Part shown: positions 26,442 to 39,990 of the stretch, in pieces
How positions within the stretch are numbered: position 1 is the first letter of the stretch
Layout: every line of letters starts with the position of its first letter
NCBI RefSeq assembly: GCF_000264945.2
Contig: NZ_CP013070.1
Location: forward strand, 248,001-312,000
Origin: Sphingobium indicum B90A
GTDB taxonomy: Bacteria > Pseudomonadota > Alphaproteobacteria > Sphingomonadales > Sphingomonadaceae
Length of the DNA stretch: 64,000 nt
Direction of reading: 5' to 3'
Made by a program: the position numbers and the translations under genes
The notes under the pieces: model-generated
Database searches by the model: none
What the model was told of the DNA's origin: nothing
The model's input: only the letters and a program-made list of their open reading frames with translations

Positions 26442-27968
26442 CTACAGGCAGGCTTCCAGGAAAGGCTGGTCGAAGCCGAACTGGCGCGCCTTGTCCAGCG
26501 TATAGGGACGCAGGCCCATGGAGCGATATTCCCCGATGATCTTCCCGCTGTCGTCCTCGTCATGATATTCGAACTTGAACAGTTCCTGGGTGACGATGAC
26601 GTCGCCTTCCATGCCGATCACCTCAGTCACGTTGGTGACGCGGCGCGAACCGTCGCGCAGGCGCTTCACCTGTACGATCAGGTCGACCGAGTCGGCGATC
26701 TGCTTGGAAATGGCTTCCTTGGGAATCTTGATGTCGCCCATCAGGATCATGTTTTCCATACGGCCCAGGCACTCGCGGGGCGAGTTGCTGTGCAGCGTGC
26801 ACATGGAACCGTCATGGCCGGTGTTCATCGCGGCGAGCAGGTCGAAACACTCCGCGCCGCGGATTTCGCCCAGGATGATGCGGTCGGGGCGCATGCGCAG
26901 GGCGTTCTTGACGAGGTCGCCGATGGTGATCGCGCCTTGGCCCTCCAGGTTCGGCGGGCGGGTTTCCAGCGGCAGCCAGTGCGGCTGTTGCAGGCGAAGC
27001 TCCGCCGCGTCCTCGATGGTCAGCACGCGCTCGCCGGGGTCAATCATCTTGGAGAGGGCATTGAGCATGGTGGTCTTGCCCGAGCCGGTGCCCCCCGAAA
27101 TCACGATGTTGAAGCGGCAGGCGCCCGCGATCTTGAGCGCCGTGCACATCTTCTGGCTCATCGCGCCCCATTGGGCGAGCATGTCGAGCGTGATCGGCTT
27201 GGCGGAGAATTTACGGATGGAGATGGCGGTCCCGCGCAGGGACAGCGGCGGCACGATGACGTTGACGCGGCTGCCGTCGGGCAGGCGGGCGTCGGCCAGC
27301 GGCGTCGTCTGGTCGACGCGGCGGCCGACCTTGTTCACGATGCGCTGGGCGATCTGGAACAGATGCTCCTCGTCGCGGAACTTGATCGGCGCGATCTGGA
27401 GCTTGCCCTTTTTTTCGATATAGGTCTGTTCCGGGCCGTTGACCATGATGTCGCTGACGTCGGGATCGGCCAGCAACTCCTCCAACGGGCCGAGGCCCAG
27501 CAGCTCGTCCACCAGCACCTTTTCCAGCGCGAACTGTTCGCGGCGGTTGAGGGTCAGCTTCAGTTCCGCCAGCACCTCCATGATGATGGGCCGGAATTCC
27601 TCGGCCAGTTCATCCTTGGTCAGCGTGGCGGCGGCTTCGGGGTCAACGCGCTCCAGCAGGCGGGGGAGAACCTGCTCCTTGATCTTGTGGACGGAGGCTT
27701 CGAAACCCTGCGGCCCGGCATCCGCGGCATGTTCGGCATTGGCGCGATCCGACAGGCGCTGCATCGCGTCGGCGTTGCGCTGCATCTGGCTGGTGGGGGC
27801 GGAGAGCGGGTCTAGCGGCGCTTCCGGAGGCAGGGCCGTCATGTCCAGGGGGGGGAATTGATCGCCGCCCTTGGCCTCTTCCCTGGGCGCGCCGCCTTGC
27901 ATGGGGCGAGCAAGGCCGAAGCCGGGCTTTATGCCCGAAGGTCCATTTTTACGTCCGAACGCGCTCAT
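26442..27968 (-). CDS. cpaF: CpaF-type secretion ATPase (Tad pilus / type II-IV family)
   Basis: 508 residues. A proline-rich variable N-terminus (~1-95) precedes the conserved CpaF domain. Walker A is GGTGSGKTTM; the Asp box is RVLTIEDAAEL; Walker B lies in DRIILGEIRGAECFDLLAAM; the His box is TGHDGSMCTLHSN. It powers pilin polymerisation in Flp/Tad systems. No cpa/tad neighbours lie on either side within the window, so it is either separated from the cluster or a paralogue. Confidence 0.93.
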   Translation of the reverse strand: MSAFGRKNGPSGIKPGFGLARPMQGGAPREEAKGGDQFPPLDMTALPPEAPLDPLSAPTSQMQRNADAMQRLSDRANAEHAADAGPQGFEASVHKIKEQVLPRLLERVDPEAAATLTKDELAEEFRPIIMEVLAELKLTLNRREQFALEKVLVDELLGLGPLEELLADPDVSDIMVNGPEQTYIEKKGKLQIAPIKFRDEEHLFQIAQRIVNKVGRRVDQTTPLADARLPDGSRVNVIVPPLSLRGTAISIRKFSAKPITLDMLAQWGAMSQKMCTALKIAGACRFNIVISGGTGSGKTTMLNALSKMIDPGERVLTIEDAAELRLQQPHWLPLETRPPNLEGQGAITIGDLVKNALRMRPDRIILGEIRGAECFDLLAAMNTGHDGSMCTLHSNSPRECLGRMENMILMGDIKIPKEAISKQIADSVDLIVQVKRLRDGSRRVTNVTEVIGMEGDVIVTQELFKFEYHDEDDSGKIIGEYRSMGLRPYTLDKARQFGFDQPFLEACL

Positions 27969-28143
27969 GATTCTCCGCCGAAATGATGTGCATCAGCCAT
28001 GCCTGTTAAAGGTGAATAGCGCGGAAACTTTGATAAATGGCTAATGCGGCGGGGATGGCGGGGCCGTGGCGACGCCTGGTTCGGCTTCGCATGATCAGCG
28101 CCGAATCGAAGCGGATTTCTTTCGTTCTGATGGAGCCGCCGAC

Positions 28144-28185
28144 CAAAAAAGGCCACGTTCCGATGAGGAGCGCGGCCTTTTTGGG
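28144..28185 (-). terminator. Rho-independent terminator after the atp operon
   Basis: On the minus strand AAAAAGGCCGCG pairs with CGTGGCCTTTTTT around a 13-nt loop, ending in a T run 34 nt past the atpC stop. It would also work partly on the plus strand. Confidence 0.8.
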
Positions 28186-28218
28186 ATCAGCGGGGCGGTC
28201 GGGCTGTCGATCGGCCTG

Positions 28219-28473
28219 TCAGCCGGCATGCTCCGCAAGGACGGTGAGGCCCTTTTCGTTGACTTCGGCAAAGCCGCCGCGGACCGGGATCACCTCCGGC
28301 GCGGCGCCGGCGCTGGCGAAAACCTGGATCGCGCCGTCGCGGACGGTCGACATGAAGGGCGCGTGGCCCTCCAGCACGCCGAAGTCGCCATCGGTGCCGG
28401 GGACGACCACCTGATAGACCTCTTCCGAGCGGACGAGCTTTTCCGGGGTCACGAGTTCGAAATGCAGTGCCAT
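28219..28473 (-). CDS. atpC: ATP synthase F1 epsilon subunit (short form)
   Basis: 84 residues from ATG 28473 ([14 protein letters not shown]), containing only the N-terminal beta-sandwich ([34 protein letters not shown]). The C-terminal helical domain that inhibits hydrolysis in E. coli is absent, as in other alphaproteobacteria where the zeta protein takes that role. Last gene of the atp operon. Confidence 0.95.
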   Translation of the reverse strand: MALHFELVTPEKLVRSEEVYQVVVPGTDGDFGVLEGHAPFMSTVRDGAIQVFASAGAAPEVIPVRGGFAEVNEKGLTVLAEHAG

Positions 28474-28482
28474 CTTTGACTC

Positions 28483-28625
28483 TCCCCCCTCCCGCAAGCG
28501 GGAGGGGCAGGGGGTGGGTGCGATTGCGCAAGCAATCGCCTGCAACGCTTCGGGATAGGTGGCTCCCCCGGATCAAGTCCGGGGTCGCTGCCCACCCCTG
28601 GCCCCTCCCGCTTGCGGGAGGGGAA
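28483..28625. repeat. Nested palindromic element family B, copy 2 (inside atp operon)
   Basis: ~143-bp palindrome with end hairpins CTCCCGC-AA-GCGGGAG and CTCCCGC-TT-GCGGGAG, a middle hairpin GATTGC-GCAA-GCAATC and the CCCGGATCAAGTCCGGGG core. It fills the atpD-atpC spacer, so it must be transcribed as part of the mRNA. Confidence 0.85.
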
Positions 28626-28635
28626 CAGGTCGCTC

Positions 28636-30991
<2,356 letters not shown>

Positions 30992-30994
30992 AGT

Positions 30995-31621
30995 TCAAAC
31001 ATTCCGAGCAAGGGCCAGGCGGCCCGCGAGACCAAAGAAACCGACGCCCATGGCGCCTTCGAACCAGCGCATCGCGCTGCTCTGCCCGACCTTGCGCCCC
31101 GCCTTGGTGGCGAGGACGGCGAGAAGGGCGCACCAGAGGAAGCCCAGCGCATAGACGATGGCGATCAGCAGCATGCCCTGCCACGGCGCGTCCGGGCCGG
31201 TGCCGACGAATTGCGGCAGCGCGGCGAGGAAGAAGATCGCGACCTTCGGGTTCAGCACGGTGCTGACGAAACCCTGCATGAAGGGCGATCCGCCGATGCG
31301 CATCCGGGGGGCTTCCGAAGCCGGGGCGGGCTTGAGCGCGCCGCGAACCATCTGCAGGCCGAGCCAGGCGAGATAGATCGCGCCCGCGACCTTCACCGCC
31401 ATGAACAGGCCCGGCACCGCGTTCAGCACGCTCAGGAAGCCGAAGCCGCACAGCGCCATGTAGAACAGCCCGCCAAGCTGGATGCCGCCGATGGCCGCCA
31501 TCCCCGCCCTCAGCCCACGGCGCGCCGCGTGGCCGGCCACCAGCATGGTGTCCGGTCCCGGCAGCAGCACCAGACCGATCGACATCACGGTCCAGGCAAG
31601 GAGGGAATGGGCGGTGAGCAT
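30995..31621 (-). CDS. LysE/RhtB-family exporter embedded in the atp operon
   Basis: 208 residues, six predicted helices. It has the family signature at the N-terminus (VLLPGPDTMLVAGHAARRG) and the conserved FVSTVLNPKVAIFFLAALPQ. Homologues export amino acids or homoserine lactones. It sits in the same direction between atpA (119 nt upstream) and atpG (3 nt downstream), breaking the usual atpA-atpG junction; it must share the transcript unless a promoter lies in the atpA spacer. Confidence 0.92.
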   Translation of the reverse strand: MLTAHSLLAWTVMSIGLVLLPGPDTMLVAGHAARRGLRAGMAAIGGIQLGGLFYMALCGFGFLSVLNAVPGLFMAVKVAGAIYLAWLGLQMVRGALKPAPASEAPRMRIGGSPFMQGFVSTVLNPKVAIFFLAALPQFVGTGPDAPWQGMLLIAIVYALGFLWCALLAVLATKAGRKVGQSSAMRWFEGAMGVGFFGLAGRLALARNV

Positions 31622-31648
31622 TATCGCGGCTTCATTCTTCCTTTTCTC

Positions 31649-31727
31649 GTCATGCCAGCGGAAGCTGGCATCTCTTGCCTCCAGGGTCGTCCTATCCGGC
31701 CTGAGATCCCAGCTTTCGCTGGGATGA
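31649..31727. repeat. REP-like double palindrome upstream of the LysE gene
   Basis: Two hairpins in opposite orientation: GTCATGCCAGC-GGAA-GCTGGCAT and ATCCCAGC-TTTC-GCTGGGATGAC, the whole forming a larger imperfect palindrome in the atpA-lysE spacer. It is the common double-REP arrangement. Confidence 0.75.
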
Positions 31728-31740
31728 CGGGGGTTGTGCG

Positions 31741-33835
<2,095 letters not shown>

Positions 33836-33931
33836 GCGCTTACCGTCCTCCACTTGATACCCGGCCCTGATCCGCCGGTCATGCAAAAAGGGGGCGCGGT
33901 TCTGTTCGTCCCGGTCCCCTGTTGGGGGGCC

Positions 33932-33959
33932 GGTTAGCAGTGGGATTGTGACTATGCAA
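33932..33959 (-). promoter_or_regulatory. Candidate atp operon promoter
   Basis: Minus strand TTGCAT (33954-33959) and CTAACC (33932-33937) separated by 16 nt, about 97 nt before the atpH GTG. A GGTCCCC-TGT-TGGGGGGCC hairpin follows in the leader. Match is moderate; only a candidate. Confidence 0.3.
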
Positions 33960-34051
33960 GCCATGGAACGCGATTCGACCGTCAGTATGAAATCATTGCG
34001 ATTTGACGGGGTTTCCATATGCGCCGAATCGCGGATCGGCGGCCCCCGCCT

Positions 34052-35614
34052 TCACCCTTCGCCCGGCGTCAGCCGACCCTTTTGGCAATGGTAGACGATC
34101 CGTTCGTTGGGCTGGGCCGGGAGCAAGGCGGAAAGATCGTTCCGCAAGGCGGCGATTTTCGCGAGCAGGGCGGAATCGCCCCCGCATCCCTTGATGGCGC
34201 CGCCGCCAAGCGCGCGGGCCTTGGCCATGGTGTCGATGTCGGGCAGCCAGCGCTGGACCCGAAGCGTGCCGGTCACGGGCTCGAAGCGGCTGACGGTGAC
34301 GTAATTATGATCGTCGGGAACCGCGGCCCGCTGCCAGCCGGTGCCGGAGGAGACATATTGGGTGTCGCCGTCGACGCAGCCGCCCTCCGCCCAGTGGAAG
34401 GCGATGTCGTTGGGCTGGGATATGGTGAGGCGGCTGCGGTTCATGTCCACCCGGCAGACATTGTCGCCCGCCCAGGCATAGGCGTTGTTGCCCGTGACGC
34501 TCACGTCCTCCGGCAGCTTGATCCGTTCCTCTATGCTGGAGAAGCTGGGCTTGAGGAAGAACAGTCCGATCGCCGCGAACAGCAGGACGCCGCCGCCCGC
34601 CAGCCACCAGGTCGCGCGCCTTTCCCGGCCCTGGCTGTAGAGCAGGCCGCCCGCGCCCAGGCCAAGCACCGCCAGCGCCAGCAGCACGGCCGCGCCCGCC
34701 ATCGCGTTCTCCCGGGCGGAGATGACGTCGCGTTCGGCCGTGTCGCGGGCCTTGTCCAGCGCGGCTTCGCGGGCGTCGGCGCGGGCGCGCTCCGACTGTT
34801 CGCTGCGCGCCTCCTCCCGCTGGGTGAGGGCGGCTTCGGCGGCGTCCGCCTCCGCCATGGAGCGGCAGGGGACGATGGTGTGCAGCGAGGAAACCCCCGC
34901 CTGCCGCAGGAAGGAGGCGACCTCCCGCCAGGACACGGCGAATCCGAATTCCGCGTCATTGCCGTCGGAGACCGACCCGAAGCTGTTGACCCCCAGCACC
35001 CGGCCGCAATCGTCCACCAGCGGCCCGCCGCTGTTGCCCGCAGCCAGCGGCGCGGTGTGCAGCACCGTGTCGAAATTCCGGCTGGCCCGGCCGGAGGAGA
35101 CATTGCCGCTGGTCTTCACCGTGCCGAGCGGTTCCACCAACTGCTTGAGGCCAAGGCCCTGCGCGCGGTCCACCGTGCCGGGATAGCCGATGGCGGTCAC
35201 ATGCTGCCCGTCGCTCACCGCCCCGGCATAGAAGGTGCTGACGGGCAGCCGGCCTTCCTCCAACTGGATCAGCGCCAGGTCGTTGCCGGGCGAGAAGGCG
35301 ATGATCCGGCCGCCATAGGTCCTGGTCCCCTCCGAAGGGATGACGCCGATGACGAGATCCTTCTCCTCCCGCGTCAGTTCGACCACATGGGCGTTGGTGA
35401 CGATCTTGTCCGGCGCGACCGCGAAGCCGCTGCCATGGCCGACGAAATAGGCTTCGGAGCCGTTGGTCGCGACCAGCACGATGCGGACGACGCCGCGGGC
35501 GGCGGCGGCGATGTCCTGCTGTTCGGCGCGCGCGCCCGTCGGTCCGGCAAGAGCCAGGAGGGCGGCCAGCAGAGGGGCGAGGCGACGGAACAGTGCGACC
35601 ATGATTGGCGGCAT
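34052..35614 (-). CDS. Exported trypsin-like serine protease with membrane segments and novel C-terminal domain
   Basis: 520 residues. Signal sequence (FRRLAPLLAALLALAGPTGA), then an S1C-like protease domain with His in VTNAHVVEL, Asp in GNDLALIQL and Ser in AAGNSGGPLVDDCG. A charged coiled-coil stretch follows (~285-315), then two hydrophobic helices (~321-370) and a ~150-residue C-terminal domain with paired cysteines that I do not recognise. No PDZ domain is seen, unlike DegP. The layout suggests the protease and C-terminal domains lie on the same side of the inner membrane, joined by a helical hairpin. Confidence 0.8.
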   Translation of the reverse strand: MPPIMVALFRRLAPLLAALLALAGPTGARAEQQDIAAAARGVVRIVLVATNGSEAYFVGHGSGFAVAPDKIVTNAHVVELTREEKDLVIGVIPSEGTRTYGGRIIAFSPGNDLALIQLEEGRLPVSTFYAGAVSDGQHVTAIGYPGTVDRAQGLGLKQLVEPLGTVKTSGNVSSGRASRNFDTVLHTAPLAAGNSGGPLVDDCGRVLGVNSFGSVSDGNDAEFGFAVSWREVASFLRQAGVSSLHTIVPCRSMAEADAAEAALTQREEARSEQSERARADAREAALDKARDTAERDVISARENAMAGAAVLLALAVLGLGAGGLLYSQGRERRATWWLAGGGVLLFAAIGLFFLKPSFSSIEERIKLPEDVSVTGNNAYAWAGDNVCRVDMNRSRLTISQPNDIAFHWAEGGCVDGDTQYVSSGTGWQRAAVPDDHNYVTVSRFEPVTGTLRVQRWLPDIDTMAKARALGGGAIKGCGGDSALLAKIAALRNDLSALLPAQPNERIVYHCQKGRLTPGEG

Positions 35615-35719
35615 TCATATGCGATGGTGGGATTGAGGCAATGCGCAAAAAGCGCGAAACCGCTTTTTGACCGCAAGCGGCGGGAAGCCTGGTGCGTCGG
35701 GTGCGGCTATCGCCTATTC

Positions 35720-36781
35720 ATGAGCGAGATGAGACAGATCGACGCACCGATGCAGGCGATGCCCGACGCCGATGCCTGCTGGAATGCCTTTCTGAGGCGC
35801 GACCGCGGCTTCGACGGGCGGTTCGTGGGGGCCGTGCTGACCACCGGCATCTATTGCAAGCCCAGTTGCGCGGCGCGGCATCCCCGGCGGGAGAATATGA
35901 TCTTCCTGGCCGATCCGGAGGCGGCGCGGGCGGCGGGTTTCCGCGCCTGCTTGCGCTGCCGCCCCGACGAGGTGGGGCGCGACCGGCTGGCGGTGGAGGC
36001 GGCCGTCGCCTTCATCGCCGCCGCGCCGACGCCGCCCTCGCTGGAGGAGGTGGCGGCGCATGCGGGCTATGCGCCGCATCATTTCCACCGCCTGTTCAAG
36101 CGGGAGACGGGGATGACGCCCGCCGCCTATGCCCGGTCGCTGCGCGCCGAGCGGCTGAAAAGCGCGCTGGAGGAGGGCGGCAGCGTCACTGGCGCGATCT
36201 ATGAGGCGGGCTATAACGCGCCCAGCCGCGCCTATGCCGATGCGGAGCGGCATCTGGGCATGACGCCCAGCGCCTGGAAGGATGGCGGCCGGGGCGCGGC
36301 GATTCGCCATGCGGTGGTGCCGACCGGCCTGGGTCCGGTGCTGGTGGCTGGCACGGCGCGGGGGCTGTGCCGGATCAGCTTCGACGAGGATGAGGCGGAT
36401 TTGCGCCGGCGCTTCCCGAAGGCGGAGATATTGCCCGCCGATGAGGGGCTGGCGGCGCTGGCGGCGCGGGTCGCGCGGCTGATCGACGATCCGGCGGAAC
36501 CGCTCGACTTGCCGATGGACGTCAGCGGAACCGCCTTCCAGCAGGCGGTGTGGGCCGCGTTGCGCGCCATCCCGCCGGGCGAGACCCGGACCTATGGCCA
36601 GATCGCGGCGGCGATCGGCAGGCCCGGCGCGGTGCGGGCGGCCGGGACGGCCTGCGGGGGCAATAATCTCGCCGTGCTGATCCCCTGCCACCGGGTCTTG
36701 CGCAGCGACGGCAGCCTGGGCGGCTACGCCTATGGGACGCAGCGCAAGCGGGCCTTGCTGGAGCGGGAAAAGCGCGGCTGA
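35720..36781 (+). CDS. ada: Bifunctional Ada: methylphosphotriester/O6-methylguanine-DNA methyltransferase and activator
   Basis: 353 residues. The zinc/acceptor cysteine set is YCKPSC and CLRC in the N-terminal Ada domain; an AraC-type HTH follows (LEEVAAHAGYAPHHFHRLFK, residues ~105-190). The C-terminal alkyltransferase domain ends in IPCHRVLRSDGSLGGYAYG, with the acceptor Cys in PCHRV. Start ATG 35720 is chosen at the Ada domain; the open frame upstream is antisense to the protease gene. Methylated Ada would activate its own gene and other alkylation-repair genes. Confidence 0.94.
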   Translation: MSEMRQIDAPMQAMPDADACWNAFLRRDRGFDGRFVGAVLTTGIYCKPSCAARHPRRENMIFLADPEAARAAGFRACLRCRPDEVGRDRLAVEAAVAFIAAAPTPPSLEEVAAHAGYAPHHFHRLFKRETGMTPAAYARSLRAERLKSALEEGGSVTGAIYEAGYNAPSRAYADAERHLGMTPSAWKDGGRGAAIRHAVVPTGLGPVLVAGTARGLCRISFDEDEADLRRRFPKAEILPADEGLAALAARVARLIDDPAEPLDLPMDVSGTAFQQAVWAALRAIPPGETRTYGQIAAAIGRPGAVRAAGTACGGNNLAVLIPCHRVLRSDGSLGGYAYGTQRKRALLEREKRG

Positions 36782-36963
36782 ACCGCCGCTTTTTCGCTTT
36801 TCTTTCAGGCTGCTGTCGGCGGGAATATGCCGCTGCGTCCCGCCTGCTCGATCCGCTGGCCTATTCGCCGCACCCGTCGGGCATGCGCGACGCGGCGCTG
36901 GAGCTCAAGAGGCAGTTCGATGCGGAGGCGGCGAAGAGGAAAGGCCCCTCGGCCGCGCGCTGA

Positions 36964-39135
36964 TCACATGAAGCTGTAGGGGTCGACGTCGACCGCGACC
37001 CGCGTGCCGGATTTCCAGGTGAGATTGCCCAGCCATTCGCTTATGGCCCCCTGCACGTCGACCTGCCGGGCGGCGTGGATCAGCAGGCGATGGCGATGCC
37101 GCCCGCGCAGCACGGAAAGCGGGGCGGGGGCGGGTCCATAGACGCGCATCCCGTCGATCGAGGGGGCGGATTTGCCGATCAGCCGGGCGACCTCTGCGGC
37201 TTCGTCGGCATCCTCGCTGGACACGATGATCGCGGCGAAGCGGCCGAAGGGCGGGGCGTTGGCGCGGCGGCGATTCTCCGTCTCGACTTCGTAGAAGCGC
37301 TCCGAATCGCCCGCGATCAGGGCCTGGATCACCTCCGCCTCCGGCATGCGGGTCTGGATGAAGACGCGGCCCGGCTTCTGCCCTCGCCCGGCGCGGCCCG
37401 CCACCTGCACGATCTGCTGGAAGGTGCGTTCCGACGCGCGCAGGTCGCCGCCCTCCAGCCCCAGATCGGCGTCGATCACCCCCACCAGCGTCAGGTTGGG
37501 GAAATGATAGCCCTTGGTGACGAGTTGGGTGCCGATGATGATGTCGACCGCGCCCGCCTCCACCGACTTCACGAATTCCGCGACCTTGGCGGGGGACCAG
37601 AGCGTGTCGGAGGTGACGATGGCGGTGCGCGCCTGCGGCCAGAGCGCCTTCACCTCGTCCGCGATCCGCTCCACGCCGGGGCCGCAGGCGACCAGGCTGT
37701 CCTCCTCCTTGCATTCCGGGCAGAAGCGGGGGGCGGGGACGACATGGCCGCAATGATGGCAGGCGAGGCGGTGGGTCAGCCGATGCTCGACCATCCAGGC
37801 GCTGCAATTGGGGCATTGGAAACGATAGCCGCAATGGCGGCACAGCGTCAGCGGCGCATAGCCCCGGCGGTTGAGGAAGAGCAGGCTCTGCTCGCCTCTT
37901 TGCATGGTCTCGTCGATGGCGCGGACCAGCGGGGGAGCGATCCAGCGGCCGCGTTCCGGCGGGTCGGTCAGCAGGTTGATGCCCTCGATCTCCGGCATTG
38001 TCGCGCCGCCGAAGCGGGAGGGCAGCTTGATCTCCTTGTAACGGCCCAGTTCCACCTGATGCCGCGTCTCTATGGCGGGGGTGGCGGAAGCGAGGATGAC
38101 GGGGAATTTCTCGATCAGGCCGCGCATCACCGCCACGTCGCGGGCGTGATAATGGACCCCGTCCTCCTGCTTGAAGCTGGCCTCATGCGCTTCGTCGACC
38201 ACGATCAGGCCCAGATTGGGATAGGGCAGGAACAGGGCGGAGCGGGCGCCGACCACCACCGACGCCTCGCCCGCCGCGATGGCCCGCCAGGCGCGCCGCC
38301 GCTCGCTCTGGCGCAGGCCGCTGTGCCAGTTGACGGGGACCGTGCCGAAGCGCTTTTCGAAACGCTCCAGAAACGGCTCGGTCAGCGCGATTTCGGGGAG
38401 CAGCACCAGCACCTGCCGTCCCTCCCGGACGGCGGCGGCTATCGCCTCGAAATAGACCTCCGTCTTGCCCGATCCGGTCACGCCGTCGAGCAGGAAGGGG
38501 GCGAAGGTCCGTTCCCTGACCGCGGCGATGAACTGGTCGGCGGCAGCGCCCTGCTTGTCGGACAGCAGCGGCGGGGCATGGTCGGGATTCGGCATGGGGA
38601 AGGGGGTATCGACGCTGACCTCCACCGCCTCGAACGCGCCCGCCTTGACGAGGCCGCGGATCACCGCGTCGCTGACCCCGCCGATCAGCGCCAGTTCGCG
38701 GATCAGCCCCTGCCGTTCCCCGATGCGCTCCATGGCCTGCGCGCGTTGTTCGGTCATGCGGTCGGGAAGGTTGCCCGTGGCGCGATATTCGATGACGGTG
38801 CGCGCCCCCTCCAGCGCTGCCATCGACGCCAGCGTCATGCGCAGCACGGCGGCGATGGGGGCGAGATAATAGTCCGCCGTCCATTCGATCAGGCGGCGCA
38901 GCGTTTCGGGCACCGGCGGCGCGTCGACCGGCCCCACGATGTTGCGCAGGCGGTTGTCGCCCACGGTCTCGATTTCGGGAAAGCTGTCCTCGTCCCACAC
39001 CACGCCGACGATCTGGCGCGGACCCAGCGGCGCGACGACGATGCTGCCGGGCTGCACGCTCATCCCATGCGGCACCCGATAGTCCAGCGGCCCCAGGGCG
39101 GCGTTCAGCAGGATGACACGGGCGCGCGAACTCAT
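36964..39135 (-). CDS. priA: Primosomal helicase PriA
   Basis: 723-residue SF2 helicase for replication restart. The N-terminal 3' DNA-binding domain begins ARVILLNAALGPLDYRVP. Walker A is GVTGSGKTEVYFEAI and the DEAH box VVDEAHEASF. The zinc region has eight cysteines as four CxxC pairs (CRHCGYRFQCPNC, CHHCG, CPEC). Helicase motif V-VI is GTQLVTKGYHFPNL to QVAGRAGRG. It is convergent with the short spacer after ada. Confidence 0.97.
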   Translation of the reverse strand: MSSRARVILLNAALGPLDYRVPHGMSVQPGSIVVAPLGPRQIVGVVWDEDSFPEIETVGDNRLRNIVGPVDAPPVPETLRRLIEWTADYYLAPIAAVLRMTLASMAALEGARTVIEYRATGNLPDRMTEQRAQAMERIGERQGLIRELALIGGVSDAVIRGLVKAGAFEAVEVSVDTPFPMPNPDHAPPLLSDKQGAAADQFIAAVRERTFAPFLLDGVTGSGKTEVYFEAIAAAVREGRQVLVLLPEIALTEPFLERFEKRFGTVPVNWHSGLRQSERRRAWRAIAAGEASVVVGARSALFLPYPNLGLIVVDEAHEASFKQEDGVHYHARDVAVMRGLIEKFPVILASATPAIETRHQVELGRYKEIKLPSRFGGATMPEIEGINLLTDPPERGRWIAPPLVRAIDETMQRGEQSLLFLNRRGYAPLTLCRHCGYRFQCPNCSAWMVEHRLTHRLACHHCGHVVPAPRFCPECKEEDSLVACGPGVERIADEVKALWPQARTAIVTSDTLWSPAKVAEFVKSVEAGAVDIIIGTQLVTKGYHFPNLTLVGVIDADLGLEGGDLRASERTFQQIVQVAGRAGRGQKPGRVFIQTRMPEAEVIQALIAGDSERFYEVETENRRRANAPPFGRFAAIIVSSEDADEAAEVARLIGKSAPSIDGMRVYGPAPAPLSVLRGRHRHRLLIHAARQVDVQGAISEWLGNLTWKSGTRVAVDVDPYSFM

Positions 39136-39180
39136 GGCCCCTTCCCTAATGGCAGGGGCGGGCGAGGCAAGGCAGAAGCG

Positions 39181-39846
39181 TCAGATCTTCCAGCTCAATG
39201 TCAGCCAGGGGATGTGCGCCACCGCATCGGGGCGGCCGTCGCGGAATGTCTGCTGCCGCATGTAGAGCAGTTGCGCGTCCAGCGCCTTGCCGATCGGATG
39301 GCGCAGGCCGATCTGGTTGCGCAGGACGGCAAGGCCCAGCCTGTCGCCGGGGCGGGCGCGGTTCAGGTGGAACATGAATTCTGCCGCCGCGATCAGCGTC
39401 CACCGCTTCGCCGCGTCGAGCGGCACCGAAGCCTGCGCCCGCTGCCGCAGCCGCCAGCTTGCCCCGTCGGCCGTATCGAAGAAGCGCTGCTCGATCCGGG
39501 TACGGCTCATCCAGACGCCTTTCGTCAGCGTCACCTGCTGGAACAGCCGCATCTCCTGTTCCGGCCCGGATCGGAAATAGGCGAGCCCGCCGCCGACCTG
39601 CATCGCCTTTGCAATGCGATGGTCGATCAGGACGCGCACCGTCTGCTGCTCGCCATTGGAGGAGGCCTTGCGGAAACGCTGGCTGAGGTCGAGCGACACG
39701 ATGTCCGCATCGCTTGCCTGCACGACCAGCGATTCGGTCATCCAGAACTGGTTTTCCGGGTTGGCGGCAAGGGCGGGCGGGGCGGCCAGCAGGCCGACGG
39801 GGATCAGCGCGTCCGATATGTGGCGGGGACGCTGGCGGCGGGGCAT
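39181..39846 (-). CDS. DUF2490-like exported beta-rich protein
   Basis: 221 residues. N-terminal signal (IPVGLLAAPPALA) and a series of alternating amphipathic strands such as QTVRVLIDHRIAKAMQVGGG and WTLIAAAEFMFHLN, ending in an aromatic-type C-terminus (WLTLSWKI) as in outer-membrane barrels. The family is known as a domain of unknown function; the function here is not known. It lies between priA and fsa, divergent from fsa. Confidence 0.78.
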   Translation of the reverse strand: MPRRQRPRHISDALIPVGLLAAPPALAANPENQFWMTESLVVQASDADIVSLDLSQRFRKASSNGEQQTVRVLIDHRIAKAMQVGGGLAYFRSGPEQEMRLFQQVTLTKGVWMSRTRIEQRFFDTADGASWRLRQRAQASVPLDAAKRWTLIAAAEFMFHLNRARPGDRLGLAVLRNQIGLRHPIGKALDAQLLYMRQQTFRDGRPDAVAHIPWLTLSWKI

Positions 39847-39990
39847 GGATCGGTCCTTTGGAAAGGTGCCGCCGTCATAATGTCGCGCCGTGCGGCAGGT
39901 AAAGGGGCTGCGTCCGGCAATAATGGCTAATCCGTCAGGGAGCGGCTAAAGGGAAGGCGATTCGACCTTTCCTCCGCCGGAGCAGACCCC

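Noticed and set aside
34019..35719. Plus-strand open frame running into ada, giving a 920-residue product
   Set aside because: The first ~567 codons are antisense to the exported protease and have no domain character; the real Ada start is 35720.
36905..37843. 312-residue open frame on the minus strand over the priA region
   Set aside because: It is arginine/glycine/proline-rich, overlaps the well-supported priA in another frame and shows no domain; it is a GC-rich shadow.
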